From NCBI GenBank assembly GCA_964559125.1, contig CAZLGW010000003.1:192172-256171 (forward strand): a stretch of DNA of 64,000 bases, written 5' to 3'. The notes under the pieces are model-generated. The model ran no database searches, was not told where the DNA came from, and saw only the letters and a list, made by a program, of their open reading frames with translations. A program made the position numbers and the translations under genes. Source of the stretch: Ravibacter sp964559125. GTDB taxonomy: Bacteria > Bacteroidota > Bacteroidia > Cytophagales > Spirosomataceae. Below are positions 50,949 through 60,425 of the stretch, piece by piece. Every line of letters begins with the position of its first letter. The stretch's first letter is position 1.

Positions 50949-52395
50949 CCGGCTTCCTTCCCATGGATAAAATCCACAAGCCAAGGAAAGTGATCAGCCC
51001 GTTGATGATCAGCCTTTCGAAGCCGAACTGATAGCCGTTAAACCATTCGACTGAATTCTGATTGAGTATATAGGTCAGAAGAGGGGCTGCTACGCATACC
51101 AGGGGAACCCACTTGTCCCTGACGCCGGTCCTGGTCAGCACGCCGAATGAAAACAATCCTAATAGCGGACCGTAGGTGTACCCGGCCAGGTCGAACACCG
51201 CTGTGATCACTTCTTTGCTGTTGAGCTTGTTAAAGACGATAATGACAAGATAGAAAAGCACAGAAAACCCTACATGTACCCAGAATTTGATCCTGGCGCG
51301 TTCCTTCTCCGGCTTATTTCCGATATTCATAAAGTCGACGCAGAAGGAAGTAGTGAGGGCCGTAAGCGCCGAGTCGGAGCTGGCGTAGGTAGCTGCCGTA
51401 ATACCGAGCAGGAAGGTGATGCCCACGACAGGCCCGAGATTGTTGAGGGCAAGCATGGGGTAAAAATCGTCGGTGCGGGCCGGCGGGGTGATGCCTTTGG
51501 TGGAAGCGTACAGGTAGAGCAGTGCGCCTAGCGAAAGAAAAAGCAGGTTTACAATGACCAGTACCACCGTAAACCAGAACATATTTTTCTGTGCTTCGCC
51601 GATGTTTTTACAGGTCAGGTTCTTCTGCATCAGGTCCTGGTCAAGCCCGGTCATCACAACCGCTATGAAGGCCCCGGCGAGAAACTGCTTAAAGAAATTT
51701 TTGGAATCGTTGATCTCCCAGAAGAATATCTTGGAATAACCGCTTTCCCTGACGGTTTTTATAATTTCGGAAGTGCTTACCAGATCCAGCTCGCGCGCGA
51801 CCAGTATAATAGTGAGGATCACCGCTGTGACCAGGAACAGCGTTTGGAGGGTGTCGGTAATGATAATGGTTTTGACCCCGCCTTTAAACGTATACACCCA
51901 TATCAGGAGGATGGTGATGGCTACCGAAACCTCGAACGGGATTCCCAGCGGCTGAAAAAGTGCATATTGAAGCACCCCGGCAGCTACGTACAGCCTTACG
52001 GCCGAGCCGACTGTCCTGGAGATCAGGAAAACCGCAGAACCGGACTTGTAAGACCAGAATCCAAACCGCTTTTCAAGGTAGGTATAGATCGAGATGAGGT
52101 TCAGCCGGTAATAAAGCGGCATTAAGACTGTACCGATCACCAGGTAACCCAGCAGGTAGCCCAGCACGACCTGGAAGTAGGAGAACTGGATATTGGCTAC
52201 CGAGCCCGGTATCGAAACAAAGGTCACTCCCGACAGCGACGTGCCGATCATGCCAAAAGCTACCAGGTACCAGGGCGACTGCCTGTTGGCTGTAAAAAAA
52301 GTATTTGTATCGGCTCCTCTCGCAGTGTATAGCGATACAAGGATTAACATAAGAAAATAGACGGAGAGAATGCCTAGCGCGACGTATGGATTCAT
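50929..52395 (-). CDS. Sodium:solute symporter (SSS family)
   Basis: A 488-residue transporter with about 13 TM helices. Family features: an early TFFTANRQSPWYLVAFGMIGTSLSGVTFVSIPGSV (helix 1 unwinding region with Ser/Thr for Na+ binding), YKSGSAVFLISRTVGSAVRLYVA, and GGVKTIIITDTLQTLFL. Members import sugars, amino acids, sialic acid or nucleosides with Na+; substrate unknown here. It converges on the OmpA-family gene with a 20-base overlap of coding ends. Confidence 0.88.
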   Translation of the reverse strand: MNPYVALGILSVYFLMLILVSLYTARGADTNTFFTANRQSPWYLVAFGMIGTSLSGVTFVSIPGSVANIQFSYFQVVLGYLLGYLVIGTVLMPLYYRLNLISIYTYLEKRFGFWSYKSGSAVFLISRTVGSAVRLYVAAGVLQYALFQPLGIPFEVSVAITILLIWVYTFKGGVKTIIITDTLQTLFLVTAVILTIILVARELDLVSTSEIIKTVRESGYSKIFFWEINDSKNFFKQFLAGAFIAVVMTGLDQDLMQKNLTCKNIGEAQKNMFWFTVVLVIVNLLFLSLGALLYLYASTKGITPPARTDDFYPMLALNNLGPVVGITFLLGITAATYASSDSALTALTTSFCVDFMNIGNKPEKERARIKFWVHVGFSVLFYLVIIVFNKLNSKEVITAVFDLAGYTYGPLLGLFSFGVLTRTGVRDKWVPLVCVAAPLLTYILNQNSVEWFNGYQFGFERLIINGLITFLGLWILSMGRKPVNSLGS

Positions 52396-52468
52396 CTGGA
52401 TGGAGAAACTTTTATTTTTAACGCGGGTGAAAGTACAAAAAAACCTTCTTTAGTTTGGCATCTTTAAG

Positions 52469-52476
52469 TAGATTTG
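52469..52476 (+). promoter_or_regulatory. -7 promoter box of clpS-recR
   Basis: TAGATTTG fits TAnnTTTG and lies 27 bases upstream of the clpS ATG. Only a partial -33 match is present. Confidence 0.5.
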
Positions 52477-52503
52477 CTTCTGCAAACGAAATATGGTTGA
52501 CAA

Positions 52504-52779
52504 ATGCAGATCAGTGAAAATACCGACACCGAAGTATTACAGGAGACTGTCGATACCGAAGTCAGGAGCCTGGTAGTTTTTAATGATGATATAAATACGT
52601 TCGATTGGGTAATTGAAACTCTTATCGAGGTTTGCGGTCATACGCCGCATCAGGCAGAACAGTGTACGATCATTATTCATTTCAAAGGGAAATGCAGCGT
52701 CAAAGACGGGACTTATGAAGAGCTTGTCGAGATGCGGAATGATATTTGCCGCAGGGGTATTTCTGCGGAAGTGATTTAA
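52504..52779 (+). CDS. clpS: ATP-dependent Clp protease adaptor ClpS
   Basis: A 91-residue adaptor that delivers N-degron substrates to ClpA/ClpC-ClpP. The core is typical: SLVVFNDDINTFDWVIETLIEVCGHTPHQAEQCTIIIHFKGKCSVKDGTYEEL, with the substrate-binding NDD..T.D region and the H..GK segment. Followed after 31 bases by recR. Confidence 0.95.
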   Translation: MQISENTDTEVLQETVDTEVRSLVVFNDDINTFDWVIETLIEVCGHTPHQAEQCTIIIHFKGKCSVKDGTYEELVEMRNDICRRGISAEVI

Positions 52780-52810
52780 ACGGGACTTACTCCGTGTTTT
52801 TGCCTGCTCC

Positions 52811-53425
52811 ATGAATTATCCGTCGAAACTTATAGAAAATGCTGTAAACGAAATCTCCAGGCTACCCGGTATCGGGAAGAAGTCTGCCCTTCGCCTGGCA
52901 TTACACCTCCTGAAAAGGGATCCTGAGCAAACCCGGAGTCTCGCAGATTCCCTGGTCGCTTTACGGGAGCAGACCTGTTATTGCGTAAAATGCCATAATA
53001 TTTCTGACAGTGGGATCTGTTCTATCTGTGCCGGCAACAGGAGAGACACTTCCGTAATCTGCGTGGTGACGGATACGCGCGATGTGCTGGCCATAGAAAA
53101 TACTTCACAGTATAACGGCCTGTATCACGTGCTGGGAGGGATTATCTCACCCATGGAAGGGATAGGGCCTTCCGACCTGACTATCGATTCTCTTATCCAG
53201 CGGGTTGTTTCGGCCCCCGAAGATGAGCCGGTGAAGGAAGTTATCCTCGCTTTGAGTGCTACGATGGAAGGCGATACGACTGCGTTTTACCTGCAGAAGA
53301 AACTGAAAGCCACACATGTGAAAGTAAGTACGATTGCCAGGGGCATTCCTGTGGGAGGAGACCTGGAATATACCGATGAAGTTACTTTGGGACGGAGCAT
53401 CGTAGGACGGTTGGTCTACGAATAA
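52811..53425 (+). CDS. recR: Recombination mediator protein RecR
   Basis: A 204-residue DNA repair protein working with RecO/RecF in loading RecA. It has the helix-hairpin-helix (SRLPGIGKKSALRLALHLL), the four-Cys zinc finger (CYCVKCHNISDSGICSIC), the Toprim domain (VICVVTDTRDVLAIENTSQYNGLYHVLGG) and the C-terminal Walker-like segment GIPVGGDLEYTDEVTLGRSIVGR. Full length. Confidence 0.97.
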   Translation: MNYPSKLIENAVNEISRLPGIGKKSALRLALHLLKRDPEQTRSLADSLVALREQTCYCVKCHNISDSGICSICAGNRRDTSVICVVTDTRDVLAIENTSQYNGLYHVLGGIISPMEGIGPSDLTIDSLIQRVVSAPEDEPVKEVILALSATMEGDTTAFYLQKKLKATHVKVSTIARGIPVGGDLEYTDEVTLGRSIVGRLVYE

Positions 53426-53512
53426 TTTTTTATGATTATCGCCTTTGTTCCGGATGTTTTGAATTATTTACTAAATTCCGATTTCTAAATCTGTTGAAAA
53501 CCACAAATTGCT

Positions 53513-54211
53513 ATGAATAGAAAAGAGTTTTTGAATACAGTTACCGGGGGAGCGATCGCGCTCGGCTTTGCAGGTACCGCGGTTCGGTGTACTCCCGGCT
53601 CGGCAGTAAGGGAGGTCGCTCCTTTCACCCAGAAAGAGCTGCCCTACGATTTCGGGGCTCTGGAGCCTCATTTCGACAAGGAAACTATGGAAATCCACTA
53701 TACGAAACATCATACCGCTTATATCAATAATCTCAACAAGGCGCTGGAAGGGACGGAGCTGTCCAGCAAAACGCTGGAAGAATTGCTGAAAGCGGCGGGA
53801 GAAGGGCCGGTAGGGGTAAGAAACAATGCCGGAGGGCATTGGAACCATACTTTTTTCTGGGATATTCTCGGTCCGGGGAAAGGCGGGGAGCCTGCCGGGA
53901 AGGTGGCAGACGCGATCAACGGGCAGTTCGGATCATTCGATGCATTTAAGGAGGCTTTTTCCAAAGCCGGTATGGGAAGGTTCGGATCGGGCTGGGCATG
54001 GCTGGTATCCAACGGTAATGCTCTTGAAATCGGCTCTACGCCTAACCAGGACAATCCATTGATGGACATAGCTGAAATCAAAGGTAAGCCGGTGCTCGGC
54101 CTTGACGTATGGGAACACGCCTACTACCTCAAATACCAGAATAAAAGAGCCGACTTTATCAGCGCTTTCTGGAATGTAGTGGACTGGGATAAAGTGGCAG
54201 GGCTTCTTTAG
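53513..54211 (+). CDS. Exported Fe/Mn superoxide dismutase
   Basis: A 232-residue SOD. Metal ligands are His (MEIHYTKHHTAYINNLN), His (GGHWNHTFFW), Asp and His (LDVWEHAYYLKYQNKRADF). Unlike cytosolic SODs, it has a leader MNRKEFLNTVTGGAIALGFAGTAV with a single Arg-Lys in a Tat-like setting and small apolar residues, so export, probably by Tat with metal in place, is likely. The Cys26 context (AVRC) is not a good lipobox. Fe versus Mn use cannot be settled by eye. Confidence 0.93.
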   Translation: MNRKEFLNTVTGGAIALGFAGTAVRCTPGSAVREVAPFTQKELPYDFGALEPHFDKETMEIHYTKHHTAYINNLNKALEGTELSSKTLEELLKAAGEGPVGVRNNAGGHWNHTFFWDILGPGKGGEPAGKVADAINGQFGSFDAFKEAFSKAGMGRFGSGWAWLVSNGNALEIGSTPNQDNPLMDIAEIKGKPVLGLDVWEHAYYLKYQNKRADFISAFWNVVDWDKVAGLL

Positions 54212-55560
54212 TTATTACAATATTCGCCAATGACCTTATAGGATGCTTCGTAGCCGAGCTCTCCAGCTTTGCTGAGATCCGTGCAGCCTTCGTTGACCAT
54301 ACCCTGGCTATGCCTGATGATTCCGCGCAGGTGATAGGCTTCCTGGTAATCCGGGCGTATTTTAATAGCTGTAACAAGATCCATCAGCGCCCCGATCTGG
54401 TCGCTTTGCGCAGACCTGGTCATTGCTCTTGCGAAATAAGCCTCGGCATAGAGGGGCGATAGTTCGATCGCCGTATTCAGATCGGTAAGCCCCCCTCTGC
54501 TGTCGCTGCCTTTTATTCTGCTTTTTCCCCGCTCATAGTATGCCTGCGCCCGTTCATCGCTTAACTGCCGGAAAGAAGCATTTTCTTTGATATCTCCTCT
54601 GAGTTCGTCAAGCACTTTTTTGGTGATAGGTCCTTTGTAGGAGATTTTTTTTGCATCTTTTTCGAAATAAGGGTTGTCCAGCTCAATGGCCAGGTTAAAG
54701 TCGCTGATAGCTTCTTTTTGTCTTCCGAGCCGGCTTTTGGCAAGTCCGCGTCCATAGTACACTTCCGGCTTTTTGTTCCCCAGCGAAATAGCTTTTTCGT
54801 AATCCACCAGGGCATTGGTGAAGCTGAGGAGTTTGTTCCGGGCAAAGCCTCTTAACTCGAATAAGTGCCCGTCGCGCGGGCTCAGCTCGATGGCCTTATC
54901 CAGGTCGGAAATGGCGCCCTGGTAATTTTCAAGTGCGATTTTGGCCTCGGCAGACCCGGCCAGGGCCATGTGTCTCTTCGGGCTTATTGACAGGACTTTC
55001 GCGAAGTCCTCCAACGCGCCCTGGTAGTCGTCGAGGTGCAATTTGTTTCTTCCCCTGGCGTAGAGGTAACTGACGTCGCCGGATTCAAGTGAAACAGATT
55101 TGTCAAAGTCTTCTGCGGCCTTCTGGTAGTTTTCCAGCCGGGAGTAGCTTATAGCTCTGTTAAAATAGGTTTTCGCATCGGAAGAATTGATCTCTACTGA
55201 GCGCGTATAATCCAGTATTGCGCCCCTGTGATCTTCCTGGAAGCTCTTGCTTACGCCCCGGCTCTGGAAGTACAGCGCTTCTGACGGGTTGATCTCGATC
55301 GCTTTATCGTAGTCGAGGATGGCACCCCGGTAATCTTTGAGCATAGCCTTGGCCAATCCCCTGTTGAAATAGCTCGGGGCATGTGAGGGATTCATACCGA
55401 TCACTGTGCTGAAAGACTTAAGAGCCCCGACGTAGTCGCCTGAACGAGCCCTGGCATTCCCTTCTTCGAAGATTGCTGCGGCTGATTGCTGTGCCGTCGT
55501 TGTAAAAGGAGCCAAGACGACGAAGCAAAGGAAGAAACGGAAGCGAAGAAGTTTTTTCAT
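54208..55560 (-). CDS. Secreted TPR-repeat protein
   Basis: A 450-residue protein with signal peptide (MKKLLRFRFFLCFVVLAPFTTTAQ) and about eleven TPR units, e.g. GDYVGALKSFSTVIGMNPSHAPSYFNRGLA, DYRGAILDYDKAIEINPSEALYFQSRG and DQIGALMDLVTAIKIRPDYQEAYHLRG. The end MVNEGCTDLSKAGELGYEASYKVIGEYCNN is common in Bacteroidota Sel1/TPR proteins. The start at 55560 is chosen for the signal peptide and because a full promoter lies just upstream. Likely a periplasmic scaffold; partner unknown. Confidence 0.85.
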   Translation of the reverse strand: MKKLLRFRFFLCFVVLAPFTTTAQQSAAAIFEEGNARARSGDYVGALKSFSTVIGMNPSHAPSYFNRGLAKAMLKDYRGAILDYDKAIEINPSEALYFQSRGVSKSFQEDHRGAILDYTRSVEINSSDAKTYFNRAISYSRLENYQKAAEDFDKSVSLESGDVSYLYARGRNKLHLDDYQGALEDFAKVLSISPKRHMALAGSAEAKIALENYQGAISDLDKAIELSPRDGHLFELRGFARNKLLSFTNALVDYEKAISLGNKKPEVYYGRGLAKSRLGRQKEAISDFNLAIELDNPYFEKDAKKISYKGPITKKVLDELRGDIKENASFRQLSDERAQAYYERGKSRIKGSDSRGGLTDLNTAIELSPLYAEAYFARAMTRSAQSDQIGALMDLVTAIKIRPDYQEAYHLRGIIRHSQGMVNEGCTDLSKAGELGYEASYKVIGEYCNN

Positions 55561-55593
55561 AGGAATGAGAGACAATTGAAAAAAGGTCGTGTA

Positions 55594-55625
55594 CAAAAGT
55601 AACACAATCTCTTCCCGGTTTCAAA
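55594..55625 (-). promoter_or_regulatory. Complete Bacteroidota promoter of the TPR gene
   Basis: On the minus strand TTTG (plus 55622-55625), a 20-base spacer and TACTTTTG (plus 55594-55601) match the phylum consensus exactly. The start codon is about 33 bases downstream. Confidence 0.72.
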
Positions 55626-55746
55626 ATGGGGGAGTCGTTAATTGCCAGGCCCTACCTCACCACAGCCTCGCGCTGATGCCCGATACCCTACGCTTAACAT
55701 CCGCAAATAGACTGTCACTTTGTCAGGCTATTGCAATAATATTTAC

Positions 55747-55754
55747 TACTTTTG
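55747..55754 (+). promoter_or_regulatory. -7 promoter box of miaB
   Basis: TACTTTTG fits TAnnTTTG and lies 58 bases before ATG 55813. A TTTG at 55719-55722 is 24 bases upstream, slightly farther than the usual 19-21. Confidence 0.5.
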
Positions 55755-55812
55755 CACCTTCGGGGCTGATTAGAGCCTCGAGAATATTTTAGAAGCATTT
55801 GATTATTTCAAA

Positions 55813-57279
55813 ATGTTAAAAGAGCAGAGTACCATTGTGTCGGGCGGCCTGAAGATCCTGACAGAAGATGATAAAGCAGGTTGCGAAACGGTGAAAGTGA
55901 CCGAGGACGAACCGGCTGTCAATAAAAAGAAGCTGTTTATCGAGAGCTACGGCTGCCAGATGAATTTCTCCGATAGCGAAATTGTGGCTTCAGTTATGCG
56001 GAATGCGGGTTTTGCAACTACTTCATCGGAAGACGATGCCGACCTTATTTTCCTGAATACCTGCGCTATAAGGGATAATGCCGAACAAAAAGTCAGGAAC
56101 CGGCTGAAGGCGCTGAATACATTGAAGAAAAAAAGACCCGGGTTGCTGATAGGCGTATTGGGGTGCATGGCGGAGCGGCTTAAGGCCAGGTTGCTGGAGG
56201 AGGAAAAAATGGTGGATATCGTAACCGGTCCCGATGCCTATCGTGAGTTGCCCAATCTGGTGGACGAAGCTGAAAGCGGGCAAAAAGCGGTAAACGTACT
56301 CCTTTCAAGAGAAGAAACTTATGCCGATATATCGCCGATAAGACTTAATTCCAACGGTGTTACGGCATTTATCAGCATCATGCGGGGCTGTAATAATATG
56401 TGCTCCTTCTGCGTGGTGCCCTTTACCAGGGGAAGGGAACGTAGCCGGGACCCGTTTTCCATTGTTAAGGAAGCCAGGGGCCTTTTTGACCAGGGGTACC
56501 GGGAGGTTACCCTGCTTGGGCAGAATGTAGACAGCTACCGCTGGAAACCTGTGGAGAGTACGGGGGGAGAAAGCGTTGATTTTGCCGGGCTTCTCGAAAT
56601 GGTCGCGCTGGTAGACCCCGATCTGAGGGTAAGGTTCAGCACGTCGCATCCGAAAGATATCACTGACGATGTCCTGTATACTATGAAAAAGTACGGGAAT
56701 ATCTGTAATTATATCCACCTGCCTGCGCAGAGTGGCAACAGCCGGATCCTGAAGCTGATGAACCGCACTTACGACCGGGAATGGTACCTGGGCAAGATTG
56801 ACCGTATCAGGGAGATCCTGGGCGAAGATTGCGGGATATCGCATGATATGATTTCCGGCTTCTGCAGCGAGACCGAGGAGGAACACCGCGATTCGCTGAC
56901 GCTGATGGAGTACGCCAGGTTTGATTATGGCTATATGTTCTCCTATTCGGAGCGGCCCGGGACACCCGCGGCAAAGAAATTCGCGGACGATGTGCCCGAC
57001 GAAGTTAAAAAGAGAAGACTGGTGGAGATTATCGACCTGCAGCAGCAACTATCCCTGGAGCGGAACCGGCGGGCAGTCGGTAAAATTCACAAAGTATTGG
57101 CTGAAGGCCCGTCGAAGCGCTCGGAGGAATACCTGCAGGGGCGGAACGACCAGAACAAGGTGGTGGTTTTTCCTAAAGAACACTACCGGAAGGGAGATTA
57201 TGTGCATGTACAGGTGACGGAATGTACCGCTGCCACGCTCATCGGCGTAGCGGTACAAGAGGAGGTCATAATTGCCTGA
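55813..57279 (+). CDS. miaB: tRNA-2-methylthio-N6-dimethylallyladenosine synthase MiaB
   Basis: A 488-residue radical-SAM methylthiotransferase acting on A37 of tRNAs. The auxiliary cluster cysteines are in ESYGCQMNFSDSE, FLNTCAIRDNAE and GVLGCMAERL; the radical-SAM CxxxCxxC is MRGCNNMCSFCVVPFTRGRERSR. The C-terminal TRAM domain starts near VLAEGPSKRSEEYLQGR. It carries a roughly 35-residue N-terminal extension, common in Bacteroidota. A sigma-54 regulator gene follows 48 bases later. Confidence 0.97.
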   Translation: MLKEQSTIVSGGLKILTEDDKAGCETVKVTEDEPAVNKKKLFIESYGCQMNFSDSEIVASVMRNAGFATTSSEDDADLIFLNTCAIRDNAEQKVRNRLKALNTLKKKRPGLLIGVLGCMAERLKARLLEEEKMVDIVTGPDAYRELPNLVDEAESGQKAVNVLLSREETYADISPIRLNSNGVTAFISIMRGCNNMCSFCVVPFTRGRERSRDPFSIVKEARGLFDQGYREVTLLGQNVDSYRWKPVESTGGESVDFAGLLEMVALVDPDLRVRFSTSHPKDITDDVLYTMKKYGNICNYIHLPAQSGNSRILKLMNRTYDREWYLGKIDRIREILGEDCGISHDMISGFCSETEEEHRDSLTLMEYARFDYGYMFSYSERPGTPAAKKFADDVPDEVKKRRLVEIIDLQQQLSLERNRRAVGKIHKVLAEGPSKRSEEYLQGRNDQNKVVVFPKEHYRKGDYVHVQVTECTAATLIGVAVQEEVIIA

Positions 57280-57327
57280 TATCTCGTTGGAAAGGCTGAT
57301 TGTCAGCTATAAAGTTTTATTTTTTTT

Positions 57328-58623
57328 ATGAATAATCCGGAAATACAGGCGATCAAAAATCGCTTCGGGATCATTGGAAACGCGCCTGCTCTTAATTATG
57401 CGATCAATGTGGCGATGCAGGTAGCGGCCACCGATCTTACGGTGCTGATCACCGGTGAAAGCGGGAGCGGTAAGGAGTCGTTTTCCAAGATCATACATAG
57501 CCTCAGTACCCGTAAGCACGGACCTTTCATAGCGATCAACTGCGGAGCGATTCCCGAAGGGACGATCGATTCCGAATTGTTCGGGCATGAAAAAGGGTCT
57601 TTTACAGGAGCATCGGAAGCACGGAAAGGATATTTTGAAACGACTAACGGAGGGACGATCTTTCTTGATGAAATAGGGGAGATGCCTCTGGGGACGCAGG
57701 CCCGTTTGCTCAGGGTGCTGGAAAACGGGGAATTCATCCGGGTCGGTTCTTCAAAAGTTCAGAAGACAGATGTACGGGTCGTGGCGGCTACAAATGTTAA
57801 CCTCAGGGATGCCGTAGACAAGGGCAGGTTCAGGGAGGATCTGTATTACCGTCTTAACACCGTACCTATTTATGTGCCGCCCTTGCGGGAGCGCGGTGAA
57901 GATGCCGTTCTTCTTTTCAGGAAGTTTACCAATGATTTTGCGGAGCGTTATCGTACCAAGCCGGTAAAGTTGACGGAAGCGTCGCGCCAGATGCTGATGG
58001 ACTACGAGTTTCGCGGGAATATCAGGCAGCTCAAGAATATCGCCGAGCAGATCACTATCCTGGAAACGGACAAAGACCTGCCCGTAGACAGCACCGTGCT
58101 CCAGAAGTACCTGCACCCGGTGCAGCCGTCTGCACGAAGAAGCCTTGTGCCTGTCGCCGATGCCGAAGATGGGGGTGCCATTTCAGAGCGGGAACTCCTG
58201 TATAAAGTGCTTTTTGACATGCGCAGGGATGTAAACGAGCTCAAGAAACTGGTAAGGGATGTCCTGCAGGGAGATCACTACGATGGGAGAGAGGTGCTCC
58301 AGCAGAATAAAGAGCTGTTCAGCAGCCTGGGAGCTTCCGATACGTTGTTCCCCGCGCAGTCGGGCGAATCGCCGCGGATCATTTCTCCGGCCCAGCCCCG
58401 TATCGTTGACCTCGGTCAATACGCAGACGAGGGAGTAGTAGTGGAAGACGTGGACCATACTACCGAAGAAGAGGAGTCTTTATCCCTGGAGGAAAAGGAA
58501 AAGGAGTTGATTATCAAGTCGTTGCAAAAGAATAACAATAAAAGGAAATACGCTGCCAGGGCATTGGGTATTTCCGAGCGTACACTTTACCGGAAAATCA
58601 AGGAATATGGGATCGAGAGCTAA
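57328..58623 (+). CDS. Orphan sigma-54-dependent enhancer-binding regulator
   Basis: A 431-residue AAA+ activator without receiver or sensor domain: the AAA+ part begins almost at once (GIIGNAPALNYAINVAMQVA; Walker A GESGSGKESFSK; sigma-54 loop HEKGSFTGASEARKGYFE, i.e. GSFTGA for GAFTGA; Walker B GGTIFLDEIGEMP; Arg fingers in RFREDLYYRLNTVPI). A linker (about 265-390) leads to a Fis-type helix-turn-helix (KRKYAARALGISERTLYRKIKEYGI). It heads lptE, an unknown gene, secG and groESL. Without a sensory domain, its activity is probably set by abundance or by a partner protein. Confidence 0.94.
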   Translation: MNNPEIQAIKNRFGIIGNAPALNYAINVAMQVAATDLTVLITGESGSGKESFSKIIHSLSTRKHGPFIAINCGAIPEGTIDSELFGHEKGSFTGASEARKGYFETTNGGTIFLDEIGEMPLGTQARLLRVLENGEFIRVGSSKVQKTDVRVVAATNVNLRDAVDKGRFREDLYYRLNTVPIYVPPLRERGEDAVLLFRKFTNDFAERYRTKPVKLTEASRQMLMDYEFRGNIRQLKNIAEQITILETDKDLPVDSTVLQKYLHPVQPSARRSLVPVADAEDGGAISERELLYKVLFDMRRDVNELKKLVRDVLQGDHYDGREVLQQNKELFSSLGASDTLFPAQSGESPRIISPAQPRIVDLGQYADEGVVVEDVDHTTEEEESLSLEEKEKELIIKSLQKNNNKRKYAARALGISERTLYRKIKEYGIES

Positions 58624-59170
58624 GCTGACAGCACAGACTGGTAAACCGGCTGCAGCATGCAGATTTTTCAGTGTATGGAGCGGTATCCTGGTTTTGATTT
58701 CAGGTGTTATGCTTAATGGTTGCGGGATTTATTCCTTTACCGGGACCAATCTTTCCCCTGATCTCAAGACTTTCACGGTACTCAATTTTACAATGAGCAC
58801 GGCCGGAGGACCGGCCAACCTGCCGCTCGAATTCAGTGAAAAACTGAAAGAATATTTTCAGCGTAACACCAGTCTTACACAGCGCCCCAGCGGAGGCGAC
58901 CTGCTGCTGGAAGGAACGTTCACGGGATATGATGTGACGCCGGTAGCGCCTACCGCGAGCGACAAGGCGGGGTTTAACCGGCTGAACGTAACGGTCCAGG
59001 TCAGGTTTACCAACAACCAGGACGAGACTAAAAACTTCGATCAGTCCTTTACGTTTTATGAAGATTTTCCCCAGAACGAGACCCTTGATGCCAACGAGCC
59101 CAGGATTCTTCCCAAGATACTGGACCAACTGGTACAGAACATATTCAATAAGTCGGCAGCCGACTGGTAG
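58607..59170 (+). CDS. lptE: LPS-assembly lipoprotein LptE
   Basis: A 187-residue lipoprotein expected to plug the LptD barrel in LPS export. A long N-terminal leader precedes the lipobox LNGC (VWSGILVLISGVMLNGCGIYSFTG); then the family's FTVLNFTMSTAGGPANLPLEFSEKLKEYFQRNTSL and DLLLEGTFTGYDVTPVAP segments. The first ATG overlaps the regulator gene by 17 bases; a start at a later codon would still keep the lipobox. Confidence 0.88.
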   Translation: MGSRAKLTAQTGKPAAACRFFSVWSGILVLISGVMLNGCGIYSFTGTNLSPDLKTFTVLNFTMSTAGGPANLPLEFSEKLKEYFQRNTSLTQRPSGGDLLLEGTFTGYDVTPVAPTASDKAGFNRLNVTVQVRFTNNQDETKNFDQSFTFYEDFPQNETLDANEPRILPKILDQLVQNIFNKSAADW

Positions 59171-59209
59171 CGGCGGCGGGCGGAGATCCTGTTAATTCCT
59201 AACGATTGT

Positions 59210-59950
59210 ATGATGGCAGACAAAGAAATGTTTTCTTATTGGGTAACGCAGCCGGAGCTCCTGGAGAAATCTGACATCAGTAAGCTGGAGCGTATAACGG
59301 AAGAATATCCTTATTTCCAACTGGCTCATATGCTTCTGGCTAAGGCGGTTTCTGTAGGTCAGCCTGAAACGCTTACCCGCTACCTGCCCAGGGCTGCTAT
59401 ATACGCACTTAACAGGAAGGCACTGCAGGCGCTTGTAGAAAACGAAATGGAATGGTCGGTGGAGCTTCTTGACAGGCTTACCCGTACCAGGCCCGGTGCA
59501 GGAGATGGCACTGACGAAAAATCGGCCTCTCCCGCCTCGTCAGAAGATCAGCCTGAAACCGGCAGACAAAATGACAGTCCGGTTTCCTATGATCCTGTGG
59601 TTTTAGCGGAATTTGCCCTTTCCTACCAGCTTTCGGCGCAATTGAGGGAAGAGCAGGAAAAAAATACAGAGGTACCACCCCGGACGCCCGTACAGGAACT
59701 GATAGACAGGTTTATAAAAACGGAACCTGTCATTGGAGCCCTGACGCCTGAATCCGGACAAAACGACCAGGTAGAGGACTTAAGCTCCCGAAACCAGATA
59801 GCCCTGGAAGATTTTGCTACCGAATCTTTTGCCGAAATACTTGTCAGGCAGGGCAAGACTGAAAGAGCGATTGGAATATATGAGAAACTAATTTTGAAAA
59901 TCCCGGAAAAAAAGGATTACTTTGCGGAAAAAATCAATAGGCTGAAGTAG
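59210..59950 (+). CDS. Conserved Bacteroidota protein with C-terminal TPR-like motif
   Basis: A 246-residue soluble protein. The N-terminal 90 residues are helical (FSYWVTQPELLEKSDISKLERITEEYPYFQLAHMLLAKAV), the middle is acidic and disordered, and the end carries TESFAEILVRQGKTERAIGIYEKLILKIPEKKDYFAEKINRL, a TPR-like unit I know as a conserved ending in this position between lptE and secG. Function unknown. Confidence 0.8.
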   Translation: MMADKEMFSYWVTQPELLEKSDISKLERITEEYPYFQLAHMLLAKAVSVGQPETLTRYLPRAAIYALNRKALQALVENEMEWSVELLDRLTRTRPGAGDGTDEKSASPASSEDQPETGRQNDSPVSYDPVVLAEFALSYQLSAQLREEQEKNTEVPPRTPVQELIDRFIKTEPVIGALTPESGQNDQVEDLSSRNQIALEDFATESFAEILVRQGKTERAIGIYEKLILKIPEKKDYFAEKINRLK

Positions 59951-60018
59951 CAGCGTTTGTGTATGCCGGGCGGCCGTTGATTTCCGGGAAAGAACCATTT
60001 TTTAATAGAACAGAGATT

Positions 60019-60393
60019 ATGTATTTAGCTTTGATCATTATTGCCGCTATTATAGCTGTTTTGCTGGTATTGATCGTGTTGGTCCAGAATTCAAAAGGAG
60101 GAGGCTTGTCGAACGAATTCGGCGGGTCGGGGACTTCCCAGATGTTTGGCGTTAAAAAAACTACAGACCTTCTGGAGCAGATTACGTGGGGGTTTGCGGG
60201 CGCTATTGTTTTGCTCTCACTGGCGTCTTATGCGGTGGTAAAAAGCGGTAACCCGAGCGCCGGAGGTATCAATAGTGCGAATATCGAGAAAGCACAGACT
60301 GCACCTGTTCCGGGCGGGAGCATTATTCCGTCGCTTCCTGACGCGGCTACCGGTACAGATGCTCCGGCAGCTGCCGACAGCAGCTCCAAATAA
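60019..60393 (+). CDS. secG: Preprotein translocase subunit SecG
   Basis: A 124-residue inner-membrane component of SecYEG. Two TM helices (YLALIIIAAIIAVLLVLIVLVQNSKGGGL and ITWGFAGAIVLLSLASYAVV) flank the typical loop GGGLSNEFGGSGTSQMFGVKKTTDLLEQ. The C-terminal 45 residues are Ala/Pro/Ser-rich as in other Bacteroidota. ATG 60019 gives the standard MYLALII start. An intrinsic terminator follows. Confidence 0.94.
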   Translation: MYLALIIIAAIIAVLLVLIVLVQNSKGGGLSNEFGGSGTSQMFGVKKTTDLLEQITWGFAGAIVLLSLASYAVVKSGNPSAGGINSANIEKAQTAPVPGGSIIPSLPDAATGTDAPAAADSSSK

Positions 60394-60425
60394 ACAACAG
60401 GGATATTGAAGGTCGATACGAAACT

